Shown here piece after piece: positions 54,987-64,000 of a stretch of 64,000 bases of DNA. Both the position numbers and the translations under genes were made by a program. Position 1 is the stretch's first letter. Every line of letters starts with the position of its first letter. The notes beneath the pieces were generated by a model. That model did no database searches. It was not told the origin of the DNA and saw only the letters and a list, made by a program, of their open reading frames with translations. The DNA lies in NCBI GenBank assembly GCA_001247695.2, contig LGRX02034412.1:37418-101417 (forward strand), in the 5' to 3' direction. Source of the stretch: Cymbomonas tetramitiformis. Its lineage: Eukaryota > Chlorophyta > Pyramimonadophyceae > Pyramimonadales > Pyramimonadaceae.

Positions 54987-55169
54987 CTCGTATAGCTTTA
55001 CACAGCGCACGTAGCATAAGCTACTTAGACTCTCTTACTCTCATATGTTATATCTTTTTTTACAGACATATATCACCCGTTTCAGCCTCATATTTTTGCG
55101 TACAGCGATAGTATTAAAACACTGATATACAGAATATTATACCCTGTATGTGTTTCAAACTATCTATTA

Positions 55170-55183
55170 GGTTATGTTTGACC
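55170..55183 (+). promoter_or_regulatory. Candidate primer-binding site, copia A
   Basis: GGTTATGTTTGACC follows the presumed LTR end. It shares GGTTATG with the exact half-tRNA site of copia B and then diverges. Confidence 0.45.
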
Positions 55184-55612
55184 ACGACGCACCACTGCAA
55201 TTTCTGATGACACTCCGGATTTCAAATTAGCCGCCAAACGCGTTTCGAACTGGCAGTCAGCAAAATTTCTTGATGATTGCCTTTTGCGTTTAAGCTAACA
55301 CTCCGCAGGTCGGGCCGGCTTTAATTTTACCTTGCCCTAACCTTTTATGATTGGGAATTCTACTACGATTGCCCTCTCGGCTTTTCAATCAACTTCAATG
55401 TCAAAACGCGTTACTTAATTATCGCATGCTCTGCCGAAATTTGAGGGACGCCTTGGATTTCAGCTTCATTACGAGCATTTACCGCGGAAGCGCTGACAAT
55501 TTTTTTAAAAATTAACAAATCTTAGCGAAAATCTACATCTCCACCCCTACGAGAACGACTTGCACAACATCCGCGTCACCTCCACCAACTCCAACGGTCT
55601 GGAAGGTCTACC

Positions 55613-57853
55613 ATGTCGTCGTTCACGCCAACTACAACTCCGGGATCCCAACCACCAACCGAAGAGCGTAATCTACATGCTCAACAACGTTTATTTACCT
55701 CACGTCAACCTCTTTCGCCATCTCCAACAATCGAAGAAGTCTCCATCACGACCAACGCCCTTCTTCAAGATGTCCATGCGCTCACCGCCAACGTGGCTGA
55801 GCTCACCACCACCCTCGGCTCGCTTGGATCAGCATTTCAGCGTTCATCTGCCCAATCCGACGAGATCTACGAGAATTACGTCACGAAGGAGGAACTCAAC
55901 GACATCAACCAACTCAACGAGACCATCATCAACGACTTAATCAAAGTCCGAGACGAGTGCGTCAACGCCACCTTACTGGCTCGCACTGTGGCGAGTAGAA
56001 CTACTTCATCTTCGACGCCATCTTCAGTCGTAATTACTTCGGACAAGATGTTTGACACCACCAAGGAATTGGAAACTATTCCAGAAGTAACGCCATTGGA
56101 ACATCGAGATGGCCAAGCACTTCCTCCAACCAAGATCAAGCACATCATGGACGACAACACGAGCGCCTACAACACGCGCTCCACTACCCCTGACGTCACT
56201 CCACTTCTGAAGCAGTTGAAGACCGCCTACTACGCCCTCACGGATATTCACGAGCGTCAACAACAACGAGAACTTCAATTGAACTTTCTCACCACGGGCG
56301 GCGACATTGTCTTCAAGCGGTTCTGTGACGCCCTGACCCGTGTCCTCACCGCCACTCGACCTGGCCACGCCCCAGCACTACTTAATCTTCAACGCCGACT
56401 GAAGGACGAGGCCTACGACGGTATCTCCAACGGTCTTCTGGCTCAACTTCTACTTGCGGCCACTTGTGGCAACACACAAATTGTGTTGTCACAAATTGTG
56501 AAGGACTCCCCGCAGGCTCAAGTGGACGGCAGGCTGCTTTTGCTGCACGTGCACTGCCGCCTGATCACCTACCCCCCCTCCCTGGACAACTCCTTCCTCA
56601 CCAAGGCCAAAGCCCTTCGAATCTCTGAGTCCGAGGACCCCGCCGTGAAGCTCAACACCTTCACCACCCTCATTGGCAACCACAGGCAGCTCCACCCCGC
56701 CTTCTCTGGACAGCAGGAGCAGGAGGTCCTCATCGAGATCTTACGGGCCTCCCAGGACACGGCTGAGCACCTCTTCAACATCCCCCTGTACTTCGAGGTC
56801 ATCCGTACCTACGACGAGGACAACCGCCTGACCGCCTCTGGCTACCCCGGTGGTCTTCAGAAGTTCATTGAGGCCATCGGGAAGGTATGGTACACCCAGG
56901 GCTCTGCCCACCATTCCCAGCTCCCTGGCTCTTCATCCCGCCCCCGAGCTGCCTCCATGACGGGGAAAGTCCGTGAGGGGGGGCGGGGCTCGGCTGACAA
57001 GACCAAGCCGAAGGAGAAGCACCCTGGTGGGAAGGGCGGCAAGGGGGGCAAGGGGGGCAAGGGCACGCACCCTCGGGCTACCACACCACCCCCATCCAGG
57101 CCCCGCTCACCACTACGGGGCGGCACCAGAGCTGACTTCCTGGAGCACGAGAAGGCCCTGTACAATGCGGCCAAGCTCAAGCACACCGGCTCCACCAACA
57201 AGGACTCCACCCCCTCTGGCACCTGGAATGGCCTGAAGTTCACCCCCTCCGACCCCAATGACAAGTCCATCGGCCACCCCTGCCGCTCCTGCAAGTTCAA
57301 GCACGGCAAGACCGTCACCCACTCCCTCGGCAGGTTCGGCTGTCCCTGCACACTGGCTGAGAAGGCCGACATGTGGGTGAAAGCCGGCCCCCCTCCATCT
57401 GTGAACCATGTCTCCGCCCCCCATCCCTCCACACCGCACTGCCACTCCCTCCACACCCGCACCCCCTGTCACCCCCACACCCCTCCGACGAGTGCATCAG
57501 CGGCCGCATCCGGCGGCAGCCCTCAGCAGGTTGCACGGCTGAGCAAGCACCCCTCCCGCCTCCCCACCGCTCTGAGCTGCACCATCCAGCTAAAGCAGTC
57601 AGCTTCCAGGCAGACCAGGAGTTTGATGAGACTGAGTGGCCCGCCCTCACCAGTAAGCCCTGGATCCCTCAGATCTCTGGCCCGTCACCTCACCCACCTC
57701 CCTCGGCTTCGGCCAACCACTTCTCCCCCAATCCCTTCAGCTCCCTCTCCCCCTCCGCCTCTCCACCCGACACCCAGTTCTCCTTCCCCCAGCTGGAGCC
57801 CCCCGCCCTCCTCGTCTTCAGGTACTTTGACACCGTCACGGCTACTGACTTGA
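55613..57853 (+). CDS. Gag of copia A
   Basis: ATG at 55613 (context ACCATGT). The N terminus has a predicted coiled-coil region (LTANVAELTTTLGSLGSAF). Residues about 190-460 are capsid-like with the VDGRLLLLHVHCRL and AKALRISESEDPAVKLNTF segments shared with the relic at 30991. A Gly/Lys run (GGKGGKGGKGGKG) follows near residue 480. A Cys/His cluster (HPCRSCKFKHGKTVTHSLG then CPC) lies near 565. After about 57500 the more convincing protein sequence is in the next frame, so the true Gag-to-spacer junction involves a frameshift and the last 100 codons of this frame are probably spurious. Confidence 0.82.
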   Translation: MSSFTPTTTPGSQPPTEERNLHAQQRLFTSRQPLSPSPTIEEVSITTNALLQDVHALTANVAELTTTLGSLGSAFQRSSAQSDEIYENYVTKEELNDINQLNETIINDLIKVRDECVNATLLARTVASRTTSSSTPSSVVITSDKMFDTTKELETIPEVTPLEHRDGQALPPTKIKHIMDDNTSAYNTRSTTPDVTPLLKQLKTAYYALTDIHERQQQRELQLNFLTTGGDIVFKRFCDALTRVLTATRPGHAPALLNLQRRLKDEAYDGISNGLLAQLLLAATCGNTQIVLSQIVKDSPQAQVDGRLLLLHVHCRLITYPPSLDNSFLTKAKALRISESEDPAVKLNTFTTLIGNHRQLHPAFSGQQEQEVLIEILRASQDTAEHLFNIPLYFEVIRTYDEDNRLTASGYPGGLQKFIEAIGKVWYTQGSAHHSQLPGSSSRPRAASMTGKVREGGRGSADKTKPKEKHPGGKGGKGGKGGKGTHPRATTPPPSRPRSPLRGGTRADFLEHEKALYNAAKLKHTGSTNKDSTPSGTWNGLKFTPSDPNDKSIGHPCRSCKFKHGKTVTHSLGRFGCPCTLAEKADMWVKAGPPPSVNHVSAPHPSTPHCHSLHTRTPCHPHTPPTSASAAASGGSPQQVARLSKHPSRLPTALSCTIQLKQSASRQTRSLMRLSGPPSPVSPGSLRSLARHLTHLPRLRPTTSPPIPSAPSPPPPLHPTPSSPSPSWSPPPSSSSGTLTPSRLLT

Positions 57854-59153
57854 GGGAGGACCCGGACCACGAGGACCCGTCTTGGGAGAAGACGAAGCGG
57901 CAGAGGAAGCGGGAGAAGCAGAAGAAGAAGGCCAGGCAGCAGCAGCAGAAGCATGACCGGCAGCACCAGGTAGCTGAGTCACTGGCTTCGGCCAACAGCA
58001 CCGCCACCGCCCCAGTCCAGACAGACATCACCGTGGACTGCAACACCCAGTGCCCTCTGCCTTACCTGACCGACCTCCTGACCGGCAGCACCTCAGTGGC
58101 CTCCACCATCTCCGAGGACACTCTGGACACTGCCACCACCCCTCTCCCACCACCATCATCACCTCCCGACTGCCACCAGCCTGAGCCTCGGGCCACTGGT
58201 ATCCCCCCAGCCACCACAATTGCACCTGACACTGCATACATCCATACTGCAGTGCCTGGGATGGGGATGCATTGGGAGGGCACGCATACAGATCTGGTTC
58301 ACACTGCTGCCGTACACACCGCCGCACCACAGCCTGGCTGTAACACTCCCTCGGTCACACGCACCCTAGTAGCCATTGCCATGCACTGGTTCTCCTTCAC
58401 GGTTGCTGTGCTTCTCACACTTCTGCACATAACACTGACATACACACTCTATATGTCACCTCGGCCGGCTACCACCTTCTCACAGCCGGCCTCTGCCAGT
58501 GCTTCGGCATCGGCCAATGCCTCCACACAGCCAGCCTCCGGTGGTGCCACGGCACCGGCTACTGCCTCACCTCAGCCGACCTCCGGTGGTGCCACGGCAC
58601 CGGCTACTGCCTCCACACAGCCAGTCTCCGGTGGTGCCACGGCACCGGCTACTGCCTCACCTCAGCCGACCCCCGGTGGCGTGCCACGGCACCGGCCACT
58701 GCCTCACCTCGGCCGACCTCCGGTGGCCTTGCCGCACCAGCTACTGCCTCCCCACAGGCGGCCTCCGCCAGTGCTACGGCACCGGCCAACCACACGCCAC
58801 ATTTGCCCTCCGGCGGTGTCACCGCAGCTCCCACCACACGCTGTGAGCCAGCAGCTGCCTCCACACCGCCCCCGGGACACGGTGCCGATGAGGCCCTTGT
58901 GGGCATGCCCACCGATCACACCGTCTATACTGACGGTGCAACCGCCGCTGACACCCCTACATCTCTCAGCACAGCTCTCGAGGCCGACACTACAGTGGCC
59001 TCCGATCAACCGCCTACACCCGGTGCCCCTGACAGCTCCCCAGCCCGCCCCTTGGATTATACACCATACCCCGGGCTTGAGAGTATTGGCCGGTGGGCCG
59101 ATATCTCCGACTCAGACTGCGAGTCAGACACCGAGGGCTATGATCCGCCCTAA
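57500..59153 (+). pseudogene. Copia A spacer with membrane-like and mucin-like segments
   Basis: The frame running to 58690 carries AVSFQADQEFDETEWPALTS, then a very basic stretch (KRQRKREKQKKKARQQQQKH). Near 58350-58460 comes a hydrophobic segment (IAMHWFSFTVAVLLTLLHIT). Four repeats of the type QPTSGGATAPATAS follow. Near 58690 the sense passes to another frame that ends with YPGLESIGRWADISDSDCES and a TAA at 59151. Such a Ser/Thr/Pro-rich, membrane-like region is not usual between copia Gag and protease. Whether it is ever a membrane protein is unknown. Confidence 0.6.
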
Positions 59154-61955
59154 CACACACCTCCTCCTCCTCCAGTATCCAACACTGACGGTACGGTGCC
59201 TGTTCAGCCCACTGCCGATAGGGCAACTACACGGGCTACAGCGGGCACCCTGCCTGCATTGGTGGACACTGACCGGCTGGCTGCTACCTCAGCCACACAC
59301 ATGCAGCCCCCGGTCCCGTCCACAGTGCAGGCCTGTGCCGTCACACCGGATTTCCACTTCCCTCCTATCCCTGAATCTCAGGAGGCCACCTCGGAGACCA
59401 CTACTAAGTGGAAGCAGTTCATGGCAGACACCTCGATCCGCACTGACACACCTCGGCCACGGCCAAACAGCTCACACCCCCCAGAGCACTCTCAGTGGGA
59501 TTTCTCAGTTATGCCATCTCCCTCCTTCCATCAGCTTAATCAGTTCCTTGAGAACTACAGCCTAACACACTCCTCATATTGCACCGACGACCCTGATCAG
59601 GATTGGGCCCAGTTTGAGGTCTTTGATGACCACCATTTGGGCCCCACAGATCAGCATTGAGGTCTACGACCCTGCGGTTGCAGCGCCGTGGGGAGAGACC
59701 TCAGCTGCACCGACGGTGCCCCGCACTGTCACCACGGCACACCAGTGTTCCTCCCTCTGCTTGGGAAAGGCCGCCGTGCCTCCAACACGCACGGACACCT
59801 CCTTGTAGATTCAGGAGCCTCACATCTCCTCCTGAATAACAGGGAGCTCTTCACTGAGTTGTCCCCGTGCACCTCCAGCATGACCACAGCCTCGGATCAG
59901 CATTACAGGCCTCACAGTGTCGGCACAGCCTCCATTGATTTCCAGTACACCGACGGCACTTGGATCACACTCCCATTTCTCCAAGCCTTCTATGACGATC
60001 CAAATGCCCCAAATCTCCTCTCAGTCCGCCAGATGCTCAGAGACGGGGGCCGCTCCCCTGACTTCATCGACCTCACATGGCACCACGGTGCTTCTCTCTT
60101 TGACCTCTTCTATGACACTGGCAGAGACTATGTTGTACACCCCAGCAGCTGGCGAGCCACCCCATCTGCCCACTCCATAGCACAGAGGAGAACCCTCCTG
60201 CAGCCTGCCCCTTCAGAGCTTGCAGAGAAGGGCACAGTCGACTGGATGGTTGCTAGGTCCGCCTATAGACAGTTTGCTCAGCACAGTCCATACGGCTATT
60301 GTGACACAGACCTCTACACAGACGGCATCCCCTACCCACGGGGTAACACACAGTGCCAGCATTACTACTCCCTCGAGGACCCTGCTGAGGACCATGTCTG
60401 GTGCGGGCGCTCTTTCTGGGCCAACCCGCCCTTCATCAACTCCATCATCCAAAGGATGTTGATGAAGATGCTAGAGGACTTCTGGTTAGACCCTAATAAC
60501 ACCTCATACACGGTGTGTCTCCGGAAGTCACCATCTGCAGCCTGGTGGCCACTCACCTATCACTTTCAGGAGATGGCCACCATCCCAGCAGGCACAGCCG
60601 GCTTCTTCTCCCGCCCTCGCGCTGGTACCTACTCCCCCCAGGACCTCACAGATGCAGGAGAGGAGGGCGGTGCTGACCGTGTCTTCATCCAGGGGGCTCT
60701 GTTCGACACCATCATCCTTTTCAAGGATGCCACCACAGTCCCCAGGATTGACCCTCATCAGTACCTCCATGCCTGTCTGGGCCACTACTCACACCAGTAC
60801 ATTGCTCACCTCTTCTCACAGGGGCTTCAGTTTGCAGTACCCAGACGACACTTCTCCATGAAGACACTCAGGACTATCCTGTCAGGCTGCGGGTGTGCTC
60901 ATTGCAACACCTGGAATGCCAAACGCCCAGGACCCTTTAATGTATTTGACAGAGCCAACCGCAGACCGCCTCCGGCTTTGCCAACCAACCACCGGCCTGT
61001 CAAATGAGAACAGTCCAAGCCATTCCAGCACATATTTGCTGACATTTGGGGCCCATGCAAACCCCCTGGCTACGACGAGTCAGTCTTCATCAGTGCCTTT
61101 AAGTGCCCCGTCACTAAAAAGGCCTTCGGATTTGCCTCGCCTTCTAAGGGAGGCCAACACTTCCACCTCCAGTCTGTCCTTGATGACATTCAGTCCCACG
61201 GCTTCACACCAGAGACCATCACTTTCCACACAGACTGTGCCACAGAGTACGCATCGGAGGAGATGAGGACACTGCTCCGACAGTACCGCATGCGTCACGA
61301 GACCGGTCCGCCATACATGCACGAGTTCCAGGCTCAGATTGAGGTGCTCTGGAGAGACATGCAGAAGATCATGAACAGCACCATGCGCACATATGATGCC
61401 CCGCTGTACACATGGCCTCTTGCTGCACTCTATGCCATTAACACAGTCCTCAATGTTATGCCTAACAAGCACATTGGAATGGACACACCTCATCTCAGAT
61501 ACACCGGCCGTCACTTCGACTACACCGAGCTCCGGCCCTTCTGGTCCGAGTGCAATGTCTGGCAGGACCCCGCACAGCGCTTTAAGGCAGGAGCTAAAGC
61601 TGACCCTTCGGCTAAGCTACAGCCTAAGAGCAAGCCATACCGCTATGTCGGGAATCTCACACCAGGCAACTATCTATGCCTTGATACAGTGAAAGGGAAA
61701 CTCGCGGCTCTCTCTAGGCCTACGTTAGTCACTGACCCTGCTCTCATGGCTAAGACACTTGCCAACACGCACAGCACTCTGGTTGATCCCGCCTCCACAG
61801 CTACAGTATCTTCACAAAGAAGCTGTACCCCATCCGACGCCCCACAGCCCTCTCCTCCCCCGACATCCTCGAGCTTGCATGCAGCACCCACGAGTCAGAG
61901 ACCTTTGCCTATGTCAAGGTCCAGTGTGCTAAACTCAGACATCCAGTCTGGGTAA
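59154..61955 (+). pseudogene. Protease, NPPF domain and integrase of copia A
   Basis: One reading frame spans this part, broken by TGA at 59658 and TGA at 61005. Protease: HLLVDSGASHLLLNNRELF, later NLLSVRQML. NPPF domain: GYCDTDLYTDGIPYPRG, RSFWANPPFINSIIQRML (NPPF at 60423-60434), AAWWPLTYHFQEM and AGFFSRPR. Pre-integrase zinc region: YLHACLGHYSHQYIAHLFSQ then CGCAHCNTWNAKR. Integrase: FADIWGPCKPPGYDES (D), TFHTDCATEYASEE (D), HEFQAQIEVLWRDMQK (E). All catalytic-type residues are present. The TGA at 61005 falls just before the integrase core, so it is either a nonsense mutation or a readthrough site. Confidence 0.88.
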
Positions 61956-62303
61956 AGCTCATACACTATCTTCAGCTGGCCAAGAGCCACTATGCCACTC
62001 TCATCAGCTTTCTCAAGCACAGACACAAACATGGGGCACCTAATGTCTTTTACCCGTGTTTTGCTATGTGCTCGGCTAAGCCAGCTGACCGACAGAAGTA
62101 TCACCCTGCGGTCATCGTGTCTGTAGACCATAAGCCTCAGGTCCAGCACAGATACCAGGTGTACTTCGACTCTGCTGACTCACACTCCACCCAGTATGCA
62201 GACACCGATGCTGTCATCATCTCCCCAGACCAGAAGGCCGTGCTCCTTGCCCTCAGAGACGCAGACTCAGACCCCGCAGACTTCCGTCCCGAGTGATGCC
62301 TTC
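61780..62303 (+). pseudogene. Integrase C-terminal region of copia A, shifted frame
   Basis: The sensible reading moves to another frame near 61780 (FTKKLYPIRRPTALSSPDIL, LIHYLQLAKSHYATLISFL, YHPAVIVSVDHKPQVQHRYQ). It returns to the original frame near 62240 (TQTPQTSVPSDAFMDEP). Two compensating frameshifts are therefore present. Confidence 0.7.
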
Positions 62304-64000
62304 ATGGACGAGCCAGACCCTGCTACATACAGACAGGCTCGGCTCAGCCCTAATTGGAGACAGTGGCACAAAGCCATTCAGTCAGAGATTGACGGCATAC
62401 TTCAGCCAGACAGGGCCGATCCACTCACCGCTTTCCCCCCAGGCTCCACCGTCCTCCCCAGTAAGTTTGTCTTTAAGCTCAAGAAGCTGACAGACGGCTC
62501 CCTTGACAAGTTCAAGGCCAGAAGCACCACCAGAGGAGACATGGACCGCACCTTCTATGAGGAGGCGGAGACCTTTGCCCCTACACCTCAGCTCACCACC
62601 TTCAGACTCCTACTAGCGCTCTGCCTGACACACAGCCTCATGCCATACCACTATGATGTCTCTCAGGCTTTCCTCCAGGCTCTAATACCTGAGGATGAGC
62701 GGTACTATGTCAGGTTTCCGAAGGGGTACGTCCATCCCCTAGGATATGTAGGTGCCTATATGAAGAAGGCACTCTACGGACATCGAACCTCAGGCAGACT
62801 TTGGTCAGAGACGTCTCTGTACGGTACCGCACACAGGTTCATGACAGACCGCTACCCTACACTCAGCAGGTCCACATATGACGAGTGCCTGTACATCGGC
62901 TGGATTGACAGTCAGCTCTTCATAGTCCTCATCTATGTTGATGACTTCATTGTGGCTTGTACCGATGAGCGGTCCAGAGCCCGGTTTCACACTGACATCA
63001 TGTCCACATTCCAGGCCACCTACTCTGGTGTCCTCAACCAGTTCCTCCAGCTCAGAGTTGATGTTCAGACTGAGACACTTCCTACAGGAGAGTCATACCC
63101 GACCAGGATTGAGCTTTCACACGAGCGGAGCATCACAGATCTGTGTGCTAAGTTCAGCATAGCCACGGATAAGCAGCCACCTCGATCACCGATGACAGAG
63201 GGTCTCTCCCTCCCCATTCCCCCACCTGATGCCATTGACAGGTCCATTGAGACACCCCTCAGATCCTTGATCTACTCTCTGCTCTGGTTAGCCAAGACAG
63301 TCAGACCCGACATATACTACCACGTCACGTATCTGGCTCAGTTCTGCCACCAGTCCACAGTTGAGGCCCTCACCGCTGCCAAGCGGATCCTTCACTATGC
63401 CTATTCCACCAGAGACTACACACTTACTATGGCTATTGACTCTACAGCACCCCAGCTCACAGCGTTCTGTGACTCAGACCATGCAGGAGACACTGCCACA
63501 CGGAACTCAGTTTCCGGCTACTGTCTCTACTTTCACGGTATGCTCATTGACTGGTGGTCAAAGAAGCAGAAGTCATGCACTGCCCTTCACTCTACAGAGG
63601 CAGAGTATGTTGCCATGTCAGAAGCCTGCACCTCCGCCCTGGCCATCTACAACACACTGACAGAGTTCTTCCCCTCAGCTGAGCCCATCACCATAAATGT
63701 AGATAACTCAGCAGTTCAGACTTTGGTCACTCAGCGGGCACTCTCTACTAAGCTCAAACACATTGCGGTTCGGTTCCACGCGGTTAGGAACTGGTGTCAG
63801 GGGCCCCTCAGGAAGTTTATCCCGGTCTGGATTCCGACCGATGACAATCAGGCTGACATTTTCACTAAAGCCCTTCCTACCACAAAACACGGGGTTCACA
63901 TTATCGACAAGTTCACCGCCCGCCTCTTGGATATTAAGGACCGGGGTGTTAAGCTGAAGGAGAGACTACGAGCAGCTGAAGCACAGAAGCTACATGCCCA
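62304..64000 (+). CDS. Copia A reverse transcriptase and RNase H
   Basis: The frame is open from ATG 62304 to the window end. RT: SKFVFKLKKLTDGSLDKFKA, YHYDVSQAFLQALIPE (catalytic Asp), ALYGHRTSGRLW, and LIYVDDFIVACTDE with YVDD at 62934-62945. RNase H: LTAFCDSDHAGDTATRNSVS, ALHSTEAEYVAMSEA, NVDNSAVQTLV and the DDNQADIFTKAL end. The tail continues RGVKLKERLRAAEAQKLHA past the window. This module looks intact, unlike the upstream frames. Confidence 0.92.
   Translation, partial: MDEPDPATYRQARLSPNWRQWHKAIQSEIDGILQPDRADPLTAFPPGSTVLPSKFVFKLKKLTDGSLDKFKARSTTRGDMDRTFYEEAETFAPTPQLTTFRLLLALCLTHSLMPYHYDVSQAFLQALIPEDERYYVRFPKGYVHPLGYVGAYMKKALYGHRTSGRLWSETSLYGTAHRFMTDRYPTLSRSTYDECLYIGWIDSQLFIVLIYVDDFIVACTDERSRARFHTDIMSTFQATYSGVLNQFLQLRVDVQTETLPTGESYPTRIELSHERSITDLCAKFSIATDKQPPRSPMTEGLSLPIPPPDAIDRSIETPLRSLIYSLLWLAKTVRPDIYYHVTYLAQFCHQSTVEALTAAKRILHYAYSTRDYTLTMAIDSTAPQLTAFCDSDHAGDTATRNSVSGYCLYFHGMLIDWWSKKQKSCTALHSTEAEYVAMSEACTSALAIYNTLTEFFPSAEPITINVDNSAVQTLVTQRALSTKLKHIAVRFHAVRNWCQGPLRKFIPVWIPTDDNQADIFTKALPTTKHGVHIIDKFTARLLDIKDRGVKLKERLRAAEAQKLHA

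Larger units (their letters stand above)
52760..55169 (+). repeat. 5' LTR of copia A, interrupted
   Basis: The LTR is inferred as 52760-53178 joined to 54992-55169, about 597 bp, with element C inserted. It starts TCCCGGGGAGACC, like the LTR of element D, with an ACTATAAGG promoter-like box at about 52788 and GCACAAGCATAAAA. It contains four copies of a 22-bp unit (GTGACCGCGAGTCACAGCGA) at 53059-53141. It ends before GGTTATG at 55170. No partner LTR is visible, so the limits are inferred. Confidence 0.55.
52760..64000 (+). mobile_element. Ty1/copia element with NPPF domain (copia A), cut by window
   Basis: This is a long copia element with a 5' LTR (split by a nested element), Gag, an unusual spacer, protease, NPPF domain, GAG-preintegrase zinc region, integrase, RT and RNase H. 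The 3' LTR lies beyond 64000. Several frameshifts and three in-frame stops break the first two thirds; the RT-RNase H frame is intact to the window end. Confidence 0.88.

Overview
This window is eukaryotic genomic DNA made mostly of transposable elements and minisatellites, with three spliced host genes. Evidence for a nuclear genome: Ty3/gypsy and Ty1/copia LTR retrotransposons, a chromodomain integrase, an EnSpm/CACTA-type DNA transposon, spliced genes with GT-AG introns, and an hnRNP U-like protein. An alga or another photosynthetic protist is my best guess. The reasons are the methyltransferase-bearing retroelements, a GNAT acetyltransferase of plastid type with a transit-peptide-like N terminus, and a primer site matching the plant-like initiator tRNA anticodon stem. 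The species cannot be told from sequence alone.

Layout. 1-18480: a Ty3/gypsy chromovirus as an inverted duplication. A minus-strand arm (1-6028) and a plus-strand arm (8662-17379) flank a single RT-RNase H region (6029-8661). The polyprotein order is RT, RNase H, a Dam-like N6-adenine-methyltransferase-type domain (NPPF), integrase, chromodomain, C5-cytosine-methyltransferase-like domain. The minus arm is split by a young gag-only LTR element (1876-5160, identical LTRs). The plus arm is split inside its chromodomain by a 5.7-kb EnSpm/CACTA-like transposon (10655-16343) with palindrome-rich ends. 18481-25054: an hnRNP U-like gene (SPRY, P-loop kinase, zinc finger) whose repetitive tail contains an assembly gap. 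25055-30640: a ~75-bp minisatellite split by a second gag-only LTR element, then the 3' end of a third. 30991-33470: a copia-type gag relic with its 3' LTR, then a 620-bp array of about 62 units on a 10-bp period. 33471-43253: mostly non-coding, AT-richer DNA with a TTAA-flanked MITE, several satellites and one unrecognised spliced gene. 43474-49433: a 51-bp minisatellite split by a deleted copia element (43752-48925). 49448-52053: a spliced GNAT gene on the minus strand. 52760-64000: a larger copia element whose 5' LTR holds a nested 1.8-kb LTR element; it runs off the window.

The main theme is that three retrotransposons here, one gypsy and two copia, carry an NPPF methyltransferase-type domain inside pol. 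The gypsy element also carries a C5-methyltransferase-like domain after its chromodomain. Several LTR elements share GGTTAT directly after the 5' LTR, and one has a 14-base match to the anticodon half of initiator tRNA-Met, which points to half-tRNA priming. Most copies are broken by frameshifts or stops. Exact target-site duplications let several insertion events be ordered.
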